A stretch of DNA of 5,793 bases, taken from an uncultured Mycoplasmatota bacterium (lineage in GTDB: Bacteria; Bacillota_I; Bacilli_A; RF39; UBA660). How positions within the stretch are numbered: the stretch's first letter is position 1; every line of letters begins with the position of its first letter. The stretch spans positions 1 to 5,793 of the forward strand of contig CAMLYN010000075.1 in assembly GCA_946491675.1 (NCBI GenBank), written 5' to 3'. Shown one piece after another: positions 1-5,793 of this stretch. The translations under genes and the position numbers were made by a program. The notes below the pieces were generated by a model. That model saw only the letters and a program-made list of their open reading frames with translations, had not been told where the DNA came from and made no database searches.

Positions 1-809
1 GTGAAATATTAAAAAGAATAAAAAAAGGGTATTTATATGCATTTGATCAAGATAATGAAGCAATTAAAGAAGCAGATAAAAAATTAAAAACAATTGGTAA
101 TAATTATAAAATAATTAACAGTAATTTTATCAATTTAAAAAAAGAATTAAACAAGCTAAATGTTAATAAAGTAGATGGAATATTATACGATTTAGGCGTA
201 TCTAGTCCTCAATTGGATGAAAAAGAAAGAGGATTTAGTTTTCATCAAGATGCAAGATTAGATATGCGAATGAATCAAAATCAAGAATTAGATGCTTATT
301 ATGTTGTTAACAACTATGAAGAAAAAAAATTAGTCGATATTTTTAAAAAGTATGGCGAAGAAAAATATGCTAGTAGTATTGCTAAAGGGATAATTAAAAA
401 TCGACCAATAACAACAACTTTAGAATTAGCAGAAGTAATAAAAGATAATGTTCCATTTAGTTATAAAAAAGAGAAACATCCTGCTAGAAAGGTATTTCAA
501 GCAATTAGAATCGAAGTTAATGATGAATTAAACGTTTTAGAAAATAGCTTATATCAAGCTTTAGATTTAATAAAAGTAGGTGGAAGAGTTAGTGTTATAA
601 CCTTTCACTCGTTAGAAGATCGAATTTGTAAAAGAATATTTGATGAAGTAAGTAAGATTGATAAAAACTTAAAAAAACTACCAATTATTCCCTTAGAATA
701 TCAACCAAAATATAAAATAATTGATAGTATTACTCCTAAAAATGAAGAAATAAATAACAATAATCGATCTAGAAGTGCTAAACTAAGAATAATTGAAAGG
801 GTTAGATAA
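1..809 (+). CDS. rsmH: RsmH, 16S rRNA (cytosine-1402 N4)-methyltransferase, 5' end missing
   Basis: RsmH (older name MraW) transfers a methyl group from S-adenosylmethionine to N4 of C1402 in the 16S rRNA decoding centre. The reading frame is open from base 3 and has no stop before the TAA at 807-809. I therefore treat it as a gene cut by the window edge, not one starting at the internal ATG at 213. About 268 codons are visible, against roughly 310 for the family. The missing N-terminus should hold the glycine-rich SAM-binding motif. Visible family signatures, in codons counted from base 3, are DLGVSSPQLD (63-72), RLDMRMN (85-91), the FHSLEDR segment (201-207) and the C-terminal RSRSAKLR (255-262). 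The FDQDNEAI stretch near the start fits the strand carrying the acidic residue that binds SAM ribose. It is the first gene of the visible dcw operon and ends 1 base before ftsL. Assignment is secure. Confidence 0.96.
   Translation, partial: EILKRIKKGYLYAFDQDNEAIKEADKKLKTIGNNYKIINSNFINLKKELNKLNVNKVDGILYDLGVSSPQLDEKERGFSFHQDARLDMRMNQNQELDAYYVVNNYEEKKLVDIFKKYGEEKYASSIAKGIIKNRPITTTLELAEVIKDNVPFSYKKEKHPARKVFQAIRIEVNDELNVLENSLYQALDLIKVGGRVSVITFHSLEDRICKRIFDEVSKIDKNLKKLPIIPLEYQPKYKIIDSITPKNEEINNNNRSRSAKLRIIERVR
795..801 (+). promoter_or_regulatory. Ribosome binding site that sets the ftsL start
   Basis: GAAAGGG lies inside the last codons of rsmH, 9 bases before the ATG at 811. It supports that ATG over the in-frame TTG at 793, which lies upstream of this site and has no comparable purine run in front of it. 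The placement implies translational coupling to rsmH. Confidence 0.6.
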
Positions 810-810
810 A

Positions 811-1098
811 ATGGCAAAAAGAAAAAAGAGATTAAGTAAAGGTGAAAAATTATTATATTTTAGTGGTATTTTATGTTTTACATTAGCTATTGTAATTAAA
901 ATATTTTTTGGAGCTAGTATCGGTAACTATAAAATGAGTAATGAAAAAATTAGATATGAAATAGCTAGTGAACAAAAAACTGTTGAAAGTTTAAATATGC
1001 AAGTTAGTGAATTAACTTCTTTTGATAATGTTCAAAAAGTTGTCAAAGATTTAGGTTTGGCGTATAATAATGATAATATTGTTGTTATTGAAGACTAA
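811..1098 (+). CDS. ftsL: FtsL-like septum formation protein
   Basis: This 95-residue bitopic membrane protein fits FtsL, which forms a complex with DivIC/FtsB and DivIB/FtsQ and helps activate septal peptidoglycan synthesis by FtsW and the class B PBP. It has a short basic cytoplasmic tail (residues 2-13, rich in Lys and Arg), one membrane segment at about 14-34, and an extracellular helix at about 40-70 that could form a coiled coil. A short C-terminal part follows, with a DLGLAY-type motif (80-85) common in FtsL proteins. Sequence conservation in this family is weak. The call rests on topology, length and position between rsmH and the septal PBP, which is the standard place for ftsL. The gene starts 1 base after rsmH stops and ends 11 bases before the PBP. 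The ATG at 811 is preferred to a TTG at 793 that would add six residues. Confidence 0.88.
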   Translation: MAKRKKRLSKGEKLLYFSGILCFTLAIVIKIFFGASIGNYKMSNEKIRYEIASEQKTVESLNMQVSELTSFDNVQKVVKDLGLAYNNDNIVVIED

Positions 1099-1109
1099 GA
1101 GGTGATTTT

Positions 1110-3275
1110 ATGAAAACAAGAAGTATGAAATGGAAAACCCCAATGGTTGTTTTTTGTGTATTTCTTGTTTTTATTTTGATTTTATTTTTACAATATGTTT
1201 ATTTAGCTCTTTCTCCTAATGTTTATGGCATAAATATGCAAGAATTTGCCGCTAACAGAAACACTTATTCTTCACTGTTACACGCTAAAAGAGGAACGAT
1301 TTACGATAGTCAAGGAGATATTTTAGCTCAAGATGTTTCAAGTTATACTGTTATTGCTTATTTAGATGAAAGTCGAACTGGTTCATCAACTACGCTACAT
1401 CATGTTGCAGATAAACAAATGACAGCTGAAGCTTTAGCGCCTTTATTGAATATGGAAGTTGATGAAATATTAGATTTGTTAAATAGAGATGCTTATCAAG
1501 TTGAACTAGGTCCTGGAGGTAGAGGAATAACCGAAATATTAAAGAAAAAAATCGAAGAATTAAACTTGCCAGGTATTGATTTTATCGAAAGCTATAAAAG
1601 ATATTATCCTAATGGTGATTTCGCATCTTATATTGTAGGATACGCTAAAAAACAAAATGTTGATATAGAGTTAGATAACACAACTAAGCAAGAAGAAATG
1701 CTAGTAGGTGAATTAGGTATTGAAGTAAAATATAATGATTTATTAAAAGGAATGAATGGTTACCTTAGTTATCAACAAGATCGATATGGTTATAAAATTC
1801 CTGATACGCCAGAAATAAATGAACCAGCAGTTGATGGTAGCGATATTTATTTAACAATCGATGCTAATATTCAAAGAATTTTAGAATCAGTCGTCGACGA
1901 AAATGTTGAACTATATGATCCAGAATGGATAACAATTAATGTTATGGATGCTAAGACAGGTGATATCTTAGGATCAGCTTCTAGTCCTTCATTTGACCCT
2001 AATAAATTAAATTTAACTAATTATGAAAATCCTTTAACATCATTTGTTTACGAACCAGGTAGTGTTATGAAAATATATACTTATATGTGTGCAATTGAAA
2101 AAGGAACATATAAAGGCGATGAGTTGTATAAGTCTGGTCATATTAATATTGAAGGAACTAATATTTATGACTGGAATGATGTTGGTTGGGGTGAAATTAC
2201 TTATGACCGTGGTTTTATTTTATCAAGTAATGTTGCCACATCAAATATTATGCAGAAATGGTTAACTAAAGATGAATTAAAAAGTTGTTTAGAAAGCTAT
2301 GGGTTTGGTAGTACAACTGGTGTTGAATTACCTCGTGAGTTAGCTGGTAGTTTAGTTTTCAATTACCCTGTTGAAGTAGCTGCTGCTTCTTATGGTCAAG
2401 GTATTACTACAACTCCAATCCAACACTTACAAGCTTTAAGCATTATTGCTAACGATGGATATATGGTAAAACCTAAAATTGTTAGTAAAATTGTCCAAAA
2501 TGGGGAAGTAACTTATGAAAGACAAGTTGATAAAAGCAAGAGAATTGTTAGTCAATCAACAATAGATAAAATAAAAGAATTAATGTATAATGCTATTAAT
2601 GATGAAGAAGGTGGCGCTATTGGTTTAGCCTATCGTGTTGATGGTTTAGATATTATTGGTAAAACTGGAACTGCTGAAATATATGATTCTGAAAATGGTG
2701 GTTATTTAACCGGTTGGCTAGATAATTTATATTCATTTTCAGGAATGTTTCCTGCTGATGACCCTGAAATAATTATGTTTGTTTCTGTTAAAAGACCTAA
2801 CAATGGATCTAATATTGGTATAAAAACTATGACTCAATCAGCTATTGAATCAATTGCCAAATATAAAGGATATATTAGTAATGACACCAATGATGATACT
2901 ATTAATGATGTAAAAATTGGCAATTATATTAATTTAAATTCTGAAGAAGTTTTAAAAGATTTAGAAAAAAAAGGATTAAATGTTATATTGTTAGGCAATG
3001 GTGAAAGAATAATTAAACAATATCCTGCTAGTGGGACTACTTTGTTAACTGGCGATAAGGTGTTCTTATTAACTAGTGATAAAGAAATATTGATGCCAGA
3101 TTTACTTGGATTTTCAAGAATTGAAGCAATTGCATTACTAGATTTAATCGATGTTAAATATGAGATTAATGGTTATGGTTTTGTTACAGAACAAAGTATT
3201 AAAGCTGAAGAACAAATAACTGATAAAATAACATTGACTTTAAAACAAAAACACAAAGAAGAAGATGAAGAATAA
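1110..3275 (+). CDS. pbpB: Class B penicillin-binding protein with two PASTA domains (septal transpeptidase, PbpB/PBP2x type)
   Basis: This 721-residue protein is a D,D-transpeptidase that cross-links septal peptidoglycan outside the membrane (FtsI family; called PBP2B in Bacillus and PBP2x in Streptococcus). A basic N-terminus precedes one membrane anchor at about 11-34. The non-catalytic pedestal domain begins with RGTIYD (61-66). The transpeptidase domain has all three active-site motifs: SVMK (nucleophile Ser318, Lys321), SSN (372-374) and KTGT (518-521). Two PASTA domains follow, at about 601-656 and 660-712, and then a charged tail rich in Lys and Glu. Two PASTA domains fit the vegetative PBP2x/PbpB type better than SpoVD, which usually has one. 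The start follows a good GAGGTGA site at 1099-1105, directly after the ftsL stop. The gene is intact, and its stop codon is embedded in a terminator. The family is certain; the exact symbol depends on the species. Confidence 0.96.
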   Translation: MKTRSMKWKTPMVVFCVFLVFILILFLQYVYLALSPNVYGINMQEFAANRNTYSSLLHAKRGTIYDSQGDILAQDVSSYTVIAYLDESRTGSSTTLHHVADKQMTAEALAPLLNMEVDEILDLLNRDAYQVELGPGGRGITEILKKKIEELNLPGIDFIESYKRYYPNGDFASYIVGYAKKQNVDIELDNTTKQEEMLVGELGIEVKYNDLLKGMNGYLSYQQDRYGYKIPDTPEINEPAVDGSDIYLTIDANIQRILESVVDENVELYDPEWITINVMDAKTGDILGSASSPSFDPNKLNLTNYENPLTSFVYEPGSVMKIYTYMCAIEKGTYKGDELYKSGHINIEGTNIYDWNDVGWGEITYDRGFILSSNVATSNIMQKWLTKDELKSCLESYGFGSTTGVELPRELAGSLVFNYPVEVAAASYGQGITTTPIQHLQALSIIANDGYMVKPKIVSKIVQNGEVTYERQVDKSKRIVSQSTIDKIKELMYNAINDEEGGAIGLAYRVDGLDIIGKTGTAEIYDSENGGYLTGWLDNLYSFSGMFPADDPEIIMFVSVKRPNNGSNIGIKTMTQSAIESIAKYKGYISNDTNDDTINDVKIGNYINLNSEEVLKDLEKKGLNVILLGNGERIIKQYPASGTTLLTGDKVFLLTSDKEILMPDLLGFSRIEAIALLDLIDVKYEINGYGFVTEQSIKAEEQITDKITLTLKQKHKEEDEE

Positions 3276-3303
3276 AATGCGAAAAATTAACTTCGCATTT
3301 TTT
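3274..3303 (+). terminator. Intrinsic terminator of the rsmH-ftsL-PBP operon
   Basis: AAAATGCGAA (3274-3283) pairs perfectly with TTCGCATTTT (3292-3301) across an 8-base loop, and the run of six T begins within the right arm (3298-3303). The stem starts within the last two bases of the PBP stop codon, so transcription should stop right after this gene. The A-rich left arm means it could also work on the opposite strand. Confidence 0.9.
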
Positions 3304-3329
3304 GTTGTATAAAATTTAGGAAATATTAT
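3302..3329 (+). promoter_or_regulatory. Candidate sigma-A promoter for clpC
   Basis: TTGTTG (3302-3307) and TATTAT (3324-3329) are separated by 16 bases and lie just after the upstream terminator, where a clpC promoter is required. Each hexamer departs from the consensus at two positions. Other AT-rich -10 candidates exist nearby (TATTAT at 3333, TAGAAT at 3341), but I found no matching -35 for them. No CtsR heptad repeat (GGTCAAA type), CIRCE element or sigma-B motif is visible. Confidence 0.4.
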
Positions 3330-3352
3330 CAATATTATCATAGAATAATATT
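3322..3352 (+). repeat. Tandem 9-bp repeat and AT-only inverted repeat in the clpC leader
   Basis: AATATTATC occurs twice head to tail (3322-3330 and 3331-3339). The second copy's AATATTAT (3331-3338) forms a perfect 8-bp inverted repeat with ATAATATT (3345-3352) across 6 bases, ending next to the Shine-Dalgarno sequence. A further ATATTAT (3361-3367) spans the start codon and could pair with 3345-3351, leaving the ribosome binding site in the loop. The repeats are plain in the sequence. Any role as operator or RNA switch is inference, since such AT-only repeats arise easily in AT-rich DNA. Confidence 0.55.
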
Positions 3353-3360
3353 AAAGGAGG
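3353..3360 (+). promoter_or_regulatory. Strong ribosome binding site of clpC
   Basis: AAAGGAGG lies 5 bases before the ATG at 3366. It is close to the full complement of the 16S rRNA 3' end and fixes the start, which also gives the family's normal N-terminus (MFGQFTEEA). Confidence 0.85.
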
Positions 3361-3365
3361 ATATT

Positions 3366-5654
3366 ATGTTTGGACAATTTACTGAGGAAGCAAGAAAAAT
3401 ATTAATTAATGCTAAAGTAGAAATGACAGAATTAAAACATCCTTATGTTGGAAGTGAACATTTTTTATTAGCTGTTTTAAAAGGAAAAAATGATGTTTCT
3501 AAAAAATTAAAACAATATAATTTAGACTATGATAAATTTAAAGAAAAATTAATTGCTACCGTTGGAGTTGGTAGTAAATCTAGTCAATGGTTTTTATATA
3601 CACCATTACTTAAAAGAGTGATGGAAAATGCTATGTTAGATTGTAAAGAAAATAATACTGACGTAACTATAGAATCCTTATTTTCTAATCTTTTAGAAGA
3701 AGGAGAAGGTGTAGCTATTAGAATTTTACTTAGTTTAGATATTGATTTAGATAGTTTATATAATGAATTTAGTTATAAAATATTCAAAAAAAAGAAAAAT
3801 AAAAAACTATTATTAGAAGAATTAGGAACAGACTTAACCAAAAAAGCTAATGAACTTGATCCCGTTATTGGTCGAGACAGTGAAATCAAAAGAATGATAG
3901 AAATATTATCTCGTAGAACTAAAAATAATCCATTATTAATTGGTGAAGCTGGAGTTGGAAAAACAGCAATTGTCGAAGCATTAAGCAAGATGATTGCTAA
4001 CGGTAATGTTCCTAATAGTTTAAAAAATAAACGAATTATTAGTTTAGATATGGCTACTTTAGTAGCTGGTACTAAATATCGAGGGGAATTTGAAGAAAGA
4101 GTAAAAAAAGTTTTAAAAGAAGTTGAAGAAGATGACGAAATAATTTTGTTTATTGATGAGATTCATACTTTAGTTGGAGCTGGAGGTGCTGAAGGAGCAA
4201 TTGATGCTTCCAATATTTTTAAACCTGCTTTAGCAAGAAATAAATTAAGATGTATTGGAGCAACTACCATAAGTGAATATAAACAATTTATCGAAACAGA
4301 TAAAGCTTTAGAAAGAAGATTTCAAAAAGTTATGGTTGATGTTCCAAGTAGAGAAGTTGTTAAAAAAATATTGTTACGTCTTAAACCAATTTATGAGGAT
4401 TATCACCATGTTATCATTAGTGATAATATAATCGATAAAATAATTGAATTGAGTGATAAATATGTCTATGATCGTAATCAACCAGATAAAGCCATTGATA
4501 TCTTAGATGAAGTATGCGCAAAAGCTAGTTTAAAAGAAACCAAAGAATTAATTTTATATAATGAATTAAATAAAAAACTACAAGATCTTATTAATAGTAA
4601 AAACGAAGCGGTTAGCAATAATGATTTTAAAAAAGCTAGTAATTATAAAAAAGATGAATTTGAATTGATGGATAAGATTAATAACTTAGAACTTATTTTA
4701 TGCAATAAAAAAAGAAATGAAGTTACTATTAATGATGTAGCTTATGTCATTAATGATAAAACTCAAATTCCTATTTATGAAATATTGAATGAAAATGACA
4801 AAGTAATCGATAAAATGAAAAAAGAAATAGCTAGTAAAATTATCGGTCAGGATGAGGCAATTAAAGAAGTAATTAATATTGCTAAAAAAATAAAGCTAGG
4901 TTTTAAAGATGATAAATGTTATTCTTTAATGTTTGTTGGTCCAACTGGTGTTGGTAAAACCGAACTGGCGTTAAATTTTGGTAACTGTTTAGCTGGTAAA
5001 AATGTAATCAGATTAGATATGAGTGAATTTAGTGAATCTCATAGTGTTAGTAGATTTATTGGTGCTCCTCCTGGATACATTGGTTATAATGATAACAAAA
5101 CAATTTTAGAAGAAATAAAAAATAAACCTTTTTCTGTTCTGATTTTAGATGAAATTGAAAGAGCTAATAATAGTATTATTAATCTTTTATTTCAAATATT
5201 AGATAATGGTAAAATAAAAGATACTAAAGGAAATGAAGTTTACTTTAATAATGTCGTTATTGTTATGACTTCTAATATTGGGTTTGATGAAGTTAATGTT
5301 GGTTTCAATAAAAACAATAATAATATTTCTAAATTAAAAGAATATTTTAGTTTACCATTTATCAATCGTATCGATAATATTATTAGTTTTAATTCCTTAA
5401 AAGAAGAAAATATAATAAAGTTGATTGAAATTAAATTGAATAAATTAATTAATAAATATAAAAACAAAATAAAAATCAAAATAGATGAAGAGGTTATTTT
5501 AGAAATATTAAAATTAAGTAATTTTCAAGAATTTGGAGCACGTAAGTTAGATAAAATTATTAAAAATAAATTAGAAAATATTATTTTAGATAAGATTATT
5601 TTAGGTCGAAAAAGTGTTGTCATTAAACAAATTAATAAGACTGTTAAAATTTAA
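3366..5654 (+). CDS. clpC: ClpC-type AAA+ unfoldase (ATPase subunit of the Clp protease)
   Basis: This ATP-driven ring unfoldase feeds proteins to ClpP in the cytoplasm. The Clp N-domain (about 1-145) has two repeats; Glu31 and Glu103 align with glutamates that bind phosphoarginine in Bacillus ClpC. The first ATPase module has Walker A GEAGVGKT (193-200), pore-loop Tyr238, Walker B Asp264-Glu265 and arginines 317-318. A UVR-like middle segment (about 407-437) is typical of ClpC and far shorter than the ClpB middle domain. The second module has GPTGVGKT (525-532), pore loop GYIGY (570-574), Asp595-Glu596, the VGF ClpP-docking loop (645-647), Arg668 and sensor-2 GAR (724-726). At 762 residues it is somewhat shorter than the usual 810 or so. 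The second module is diverged: SLPFINRID replaces RPEFINRID, NK replaces the usual GG after the pore loop, and the C-terminal part is very Lys/Asn/Ile-rich. The gene stands alone between two terminators, without ctsR, mcsA or mcsB beside it. Confidence 0.95.
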   Translation: MFGQFTEEARKILINAKVEMTELKHPYVGSEHFLLAVLKGKNDVSKKLKQYNLDYDKFKEKLIATVGVGSKSSQWFLYTPLLKRVMENAMLDCKENNTDVTIESLFSNLLEEGEGVAIRILLSLDIDLDSLYNEFSYKIFKKKKNKKLLLEELGTDLTKKANELDPVIGRDSEIKRMIEILSRRTKNNPLLIGEAGVGKTAIVEALSKMIANGNVPNSLKNKRIISLDMATLVAGTKYRGEFEERVKKVLKEVEEDDEIILFIDEIHTLVGAGGAEGAIDASNIFKPALARNKLRCIGATTISEYKQFIETDKALERRFQKVMVDVPSREVVKKILLRLKPIYEDYHHVIISDNIIDKIIELSDKYVYDRNQPDKAIDILDEVCAKASLKETKELILYNELNKKLQDLINSKNEAVSNNDFKKASNYKKDEFELMDKINNLELILCNKKRNEVTINDVAYVINDKTQIPIYEILNENDKVIDKMKKEIASKIIGQDEAIKEVINIAKKIKLGFKDDKCYSLMFVGPTGVGKTELALNFGNCLAGKNVIRLDMSEFSESHSVSRFIGAPPGYIGYNDNKTILEEIKNKPFSVLILDEIERANNSIINLLFQILDNGKIKDTKGNEVYFNNVVIVMTSNIGFDEVNVGFNKNNNNISKLKEYFSLPFINRIDNIISFNSLKEENIIKLIEIKLNKLINKYKNKIKIKIDEEVILEILKLSNFQEFGARKLDKIIKNKLENIILDKIILGRKSVVIKQINKTVKI

Positions 5655-5685
5655 AGTGAAGTAAAACAAAAGTAAAATTTTAAAA

Positions 5686-5700
5686 TTATAGTAACTATAA
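5686..5700. repeat. 15-bp palindrome downstream of clpC
   Basis: TTATAGT and ACTATAA are perfect inverted copies around a single central A. A repressor dimer could bind such a site, but its position before the terminator gives no clear target promoter. I do not recognise it as a known operator, and chance is possible in AT-rich DNA. Confidence 0.4.
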
Positions 5701-5703
5701 ATT

Positions 5704-5733
5704 AAAAAAATGAAAGAAATTTCATTTTTTTTT
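5704..5733 (+). terminator. Intrinsic terminator after clpC
   Basis: A 12-bp perfect stem (5704-5715 with 5720-5731) is closed by a GAAA tetraloop (5716-5719) and runs into nine T (5725-5733). It lies 49 bases after the clpC stop. The seven A at its left base would serve as a U-tract on the other strand, so it may act in both directions. Confidence 0.9.
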
Positions 5734-5765
5734 AAAACAAAAAAGGAAATCACCTACTTTTGTTC

Positions 5766-5773
5766 TATATAAC
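5766..5773 (+). promoter_or_regulatory. Weak candidate -10 element for the gene starting at 5791
   Basis: TATATAAC resembles a -10 element, but no TTGACA-like hexamer lies 16-18 bases upstream. If it were used, the mRNA would start at about the Shine-Dalgarno sequence and lack the left arm of the inverted repeat. I see no better promoter between the terminator and the ATG. Confidence 0.2.
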
Positions 5774-5778
5774 TAATG

Positions 5779-5788
5779 AGGAGGTGAT
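5779..5788 (+). promoter_or_regulatory. Near-perfect ribosome binding site of the next gene
   Basis: AGGAGGTGAT matches ten consecutive bases complementary to the 16S rRNA 3' end of low-GC Gram-positives. Its GGAGG core lies 6 bases before the ATG at 5791. It is stronger than the sites of ftsL and the PBP and overlaps the right arm of the inverted repeat. Confidence 0.8.
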
Positions 5789-5790
5789 TT

Positions 5791-5793
5791 ATG
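5791..5793 (+). CDS. Start codon of an unidentified downstream gene, cut by the window end
   Basis: The last three bases are ATG, correctly spaced after a very strong ribosome binding site. Nothing of the product is visible. The terminator at 5704-5733 makes it a separate transcription unit from clpC unless there is read-through. Confidence 0.7.

Larger units (their letters stand above)
5747..5790 (+). promoter_or_regulatory. Inverted repeat that can mask the Shine-Dalgarno sequence of the next gene
   Basis: AAATCACCT (5747-5755) is the perfect reverse complement of AGGTGATTT (5782-5790), which holds most of the ribosome binding site and ends right before the ATG at 5791. The helix can continue past an A-G mismatch with 5757-5759 and 5778-5780 (one G-U pair), leaving a loop of about 17 bases. 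If transcribed, this hairpin would hide the site from the ribosome. The left arm resembles the 16S rRNA 3' tail, as any anti-Shine-Dalgarno sequence must. The two arms could instead be a DNA operator. The pairing is seen directly; the function is inferred. Confidence 0.55.

Noticed and set aside
213..809. Start of rsmH at the internal ATG at 213
   Set aside because: The same frame is open back to base 3 and encodes conserved RsmH sequence, including DLGVSSPQLD, upstream of this ATG. The true start lies outside the window.
793..810. TTG start for ftsL, adding six residues
   Set aside because: The ribosome binding site GAAAGGG (795-801) lies downstream of it and is well spaced for the ATG at 811.
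3276..3365. CtsR or HrcA (CIRCE) operator before clpC
   Set aside because: I looked for GGTCAAA-type heptads and for a TTAGCACTC inverted repeat and found neither.
3773..3988. 71-codon minus-strand reading frame inside clpC
   Set aside because: It lies wholly opposite the conserved first ATPase module of clpC, with a low-complexity Phe end that mirrors lysine codons. It is a shadow of the real gene.
5240..5479. 79-codon minus-strand reading frame inside clpC
   Set aside because: Its Ile/Leu/Phe-rich product is what AT-rich antisense sequence gives by chance, and it lies opposite the conserved second ATPase module.
5665..5764. 10-bp inverted repeat AACAAAAGTA (5665-5674) with TACTTTTGTT (5755-5764)
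   Set aside because: The match is perfect, but the arms are 80 bases apart across a strong terminator. A match of this length is not surprising in such AT-rich DNA.
1..5793. tRNA or rRNA genes, CRISPR arrays, insertion sequences, phage or defence genes
   Set aside because: None was seen. Nearly all of the window is taken up by conserved plus-strand housekeeping genes, and the two intergenic gaps are too short to hold such elements.

Overview
The window comes from a strongly AT-rich, low-GC bacterium of Bacillota (Firmicutes) type. The evidence is the gene order rsmH-ftsL-PASTA-domain penicillin-binding protein, a ClpC-type unfoldase, strong AGGAGG-type ribosome binding sites, TAA as the only stop codon used, and lysine/asparagine/isoleucine-rich proteins. 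All seven tryptophan codons in the complete genes are TGG and no in-frame TGA occurs. This favours the standard bacterial code over the mycoplasma code, so a walled, AT-rich Bacilli or Erysipelotrichia-like lineage is more likely than a true mycoplasma. The species cannot be named from the sequence.

Bases 1-3303 are the start of a division and cell wall (dcw) operon. It holds the 3' part of rsmH (16S rRNA C1402 N4-methyltransferase, cut by the window edge), ftsL (small bitopic divisome protein) and a class B penicillin-binding protein with two C-terminal PASTA domains (septal transpeptidase, PbpB/PBP2x type). The genes are 1 and 11 bases apart and all lie on the plus strand. A strong intrinsic terminator overlaps the stop codon of the last gene, so mraY and murD, which usually follow, are not in this transcription unit.

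Bases 3304-3365 are a short intergenic region with a plausible promoter, a tandem 9-bp repeat, an AT-only inverted repeat and a strong ribosome binding site. Bases 3366-5654 encode a complete ClpC-type AAA+ unfoldase. It has two intact ATPase modules, a UVR-like middle segment and a VGF loop for docking to ClpP. No ctsR, mcsA or mcsB lies beside it, and no CtsR or CIRCE operator is visible.

Bases 5655-5793 carry a 15-bp palindrome, a second strong terminator (12-bp stem, GAAA tetraloop), and then the leader of another plus-strand gene, of which only the start codon is inside the window. That leader contains a perfect 9-bp inverted repeat whose right arm is the Shine-Dalgarno sequence, so the ribosome binding site could be masked in the mRNA. 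This is the most interesting regulatory feature here. Otherwise the window is conserved housekeeping sequence, and I see no sign of a new multi-gene system.
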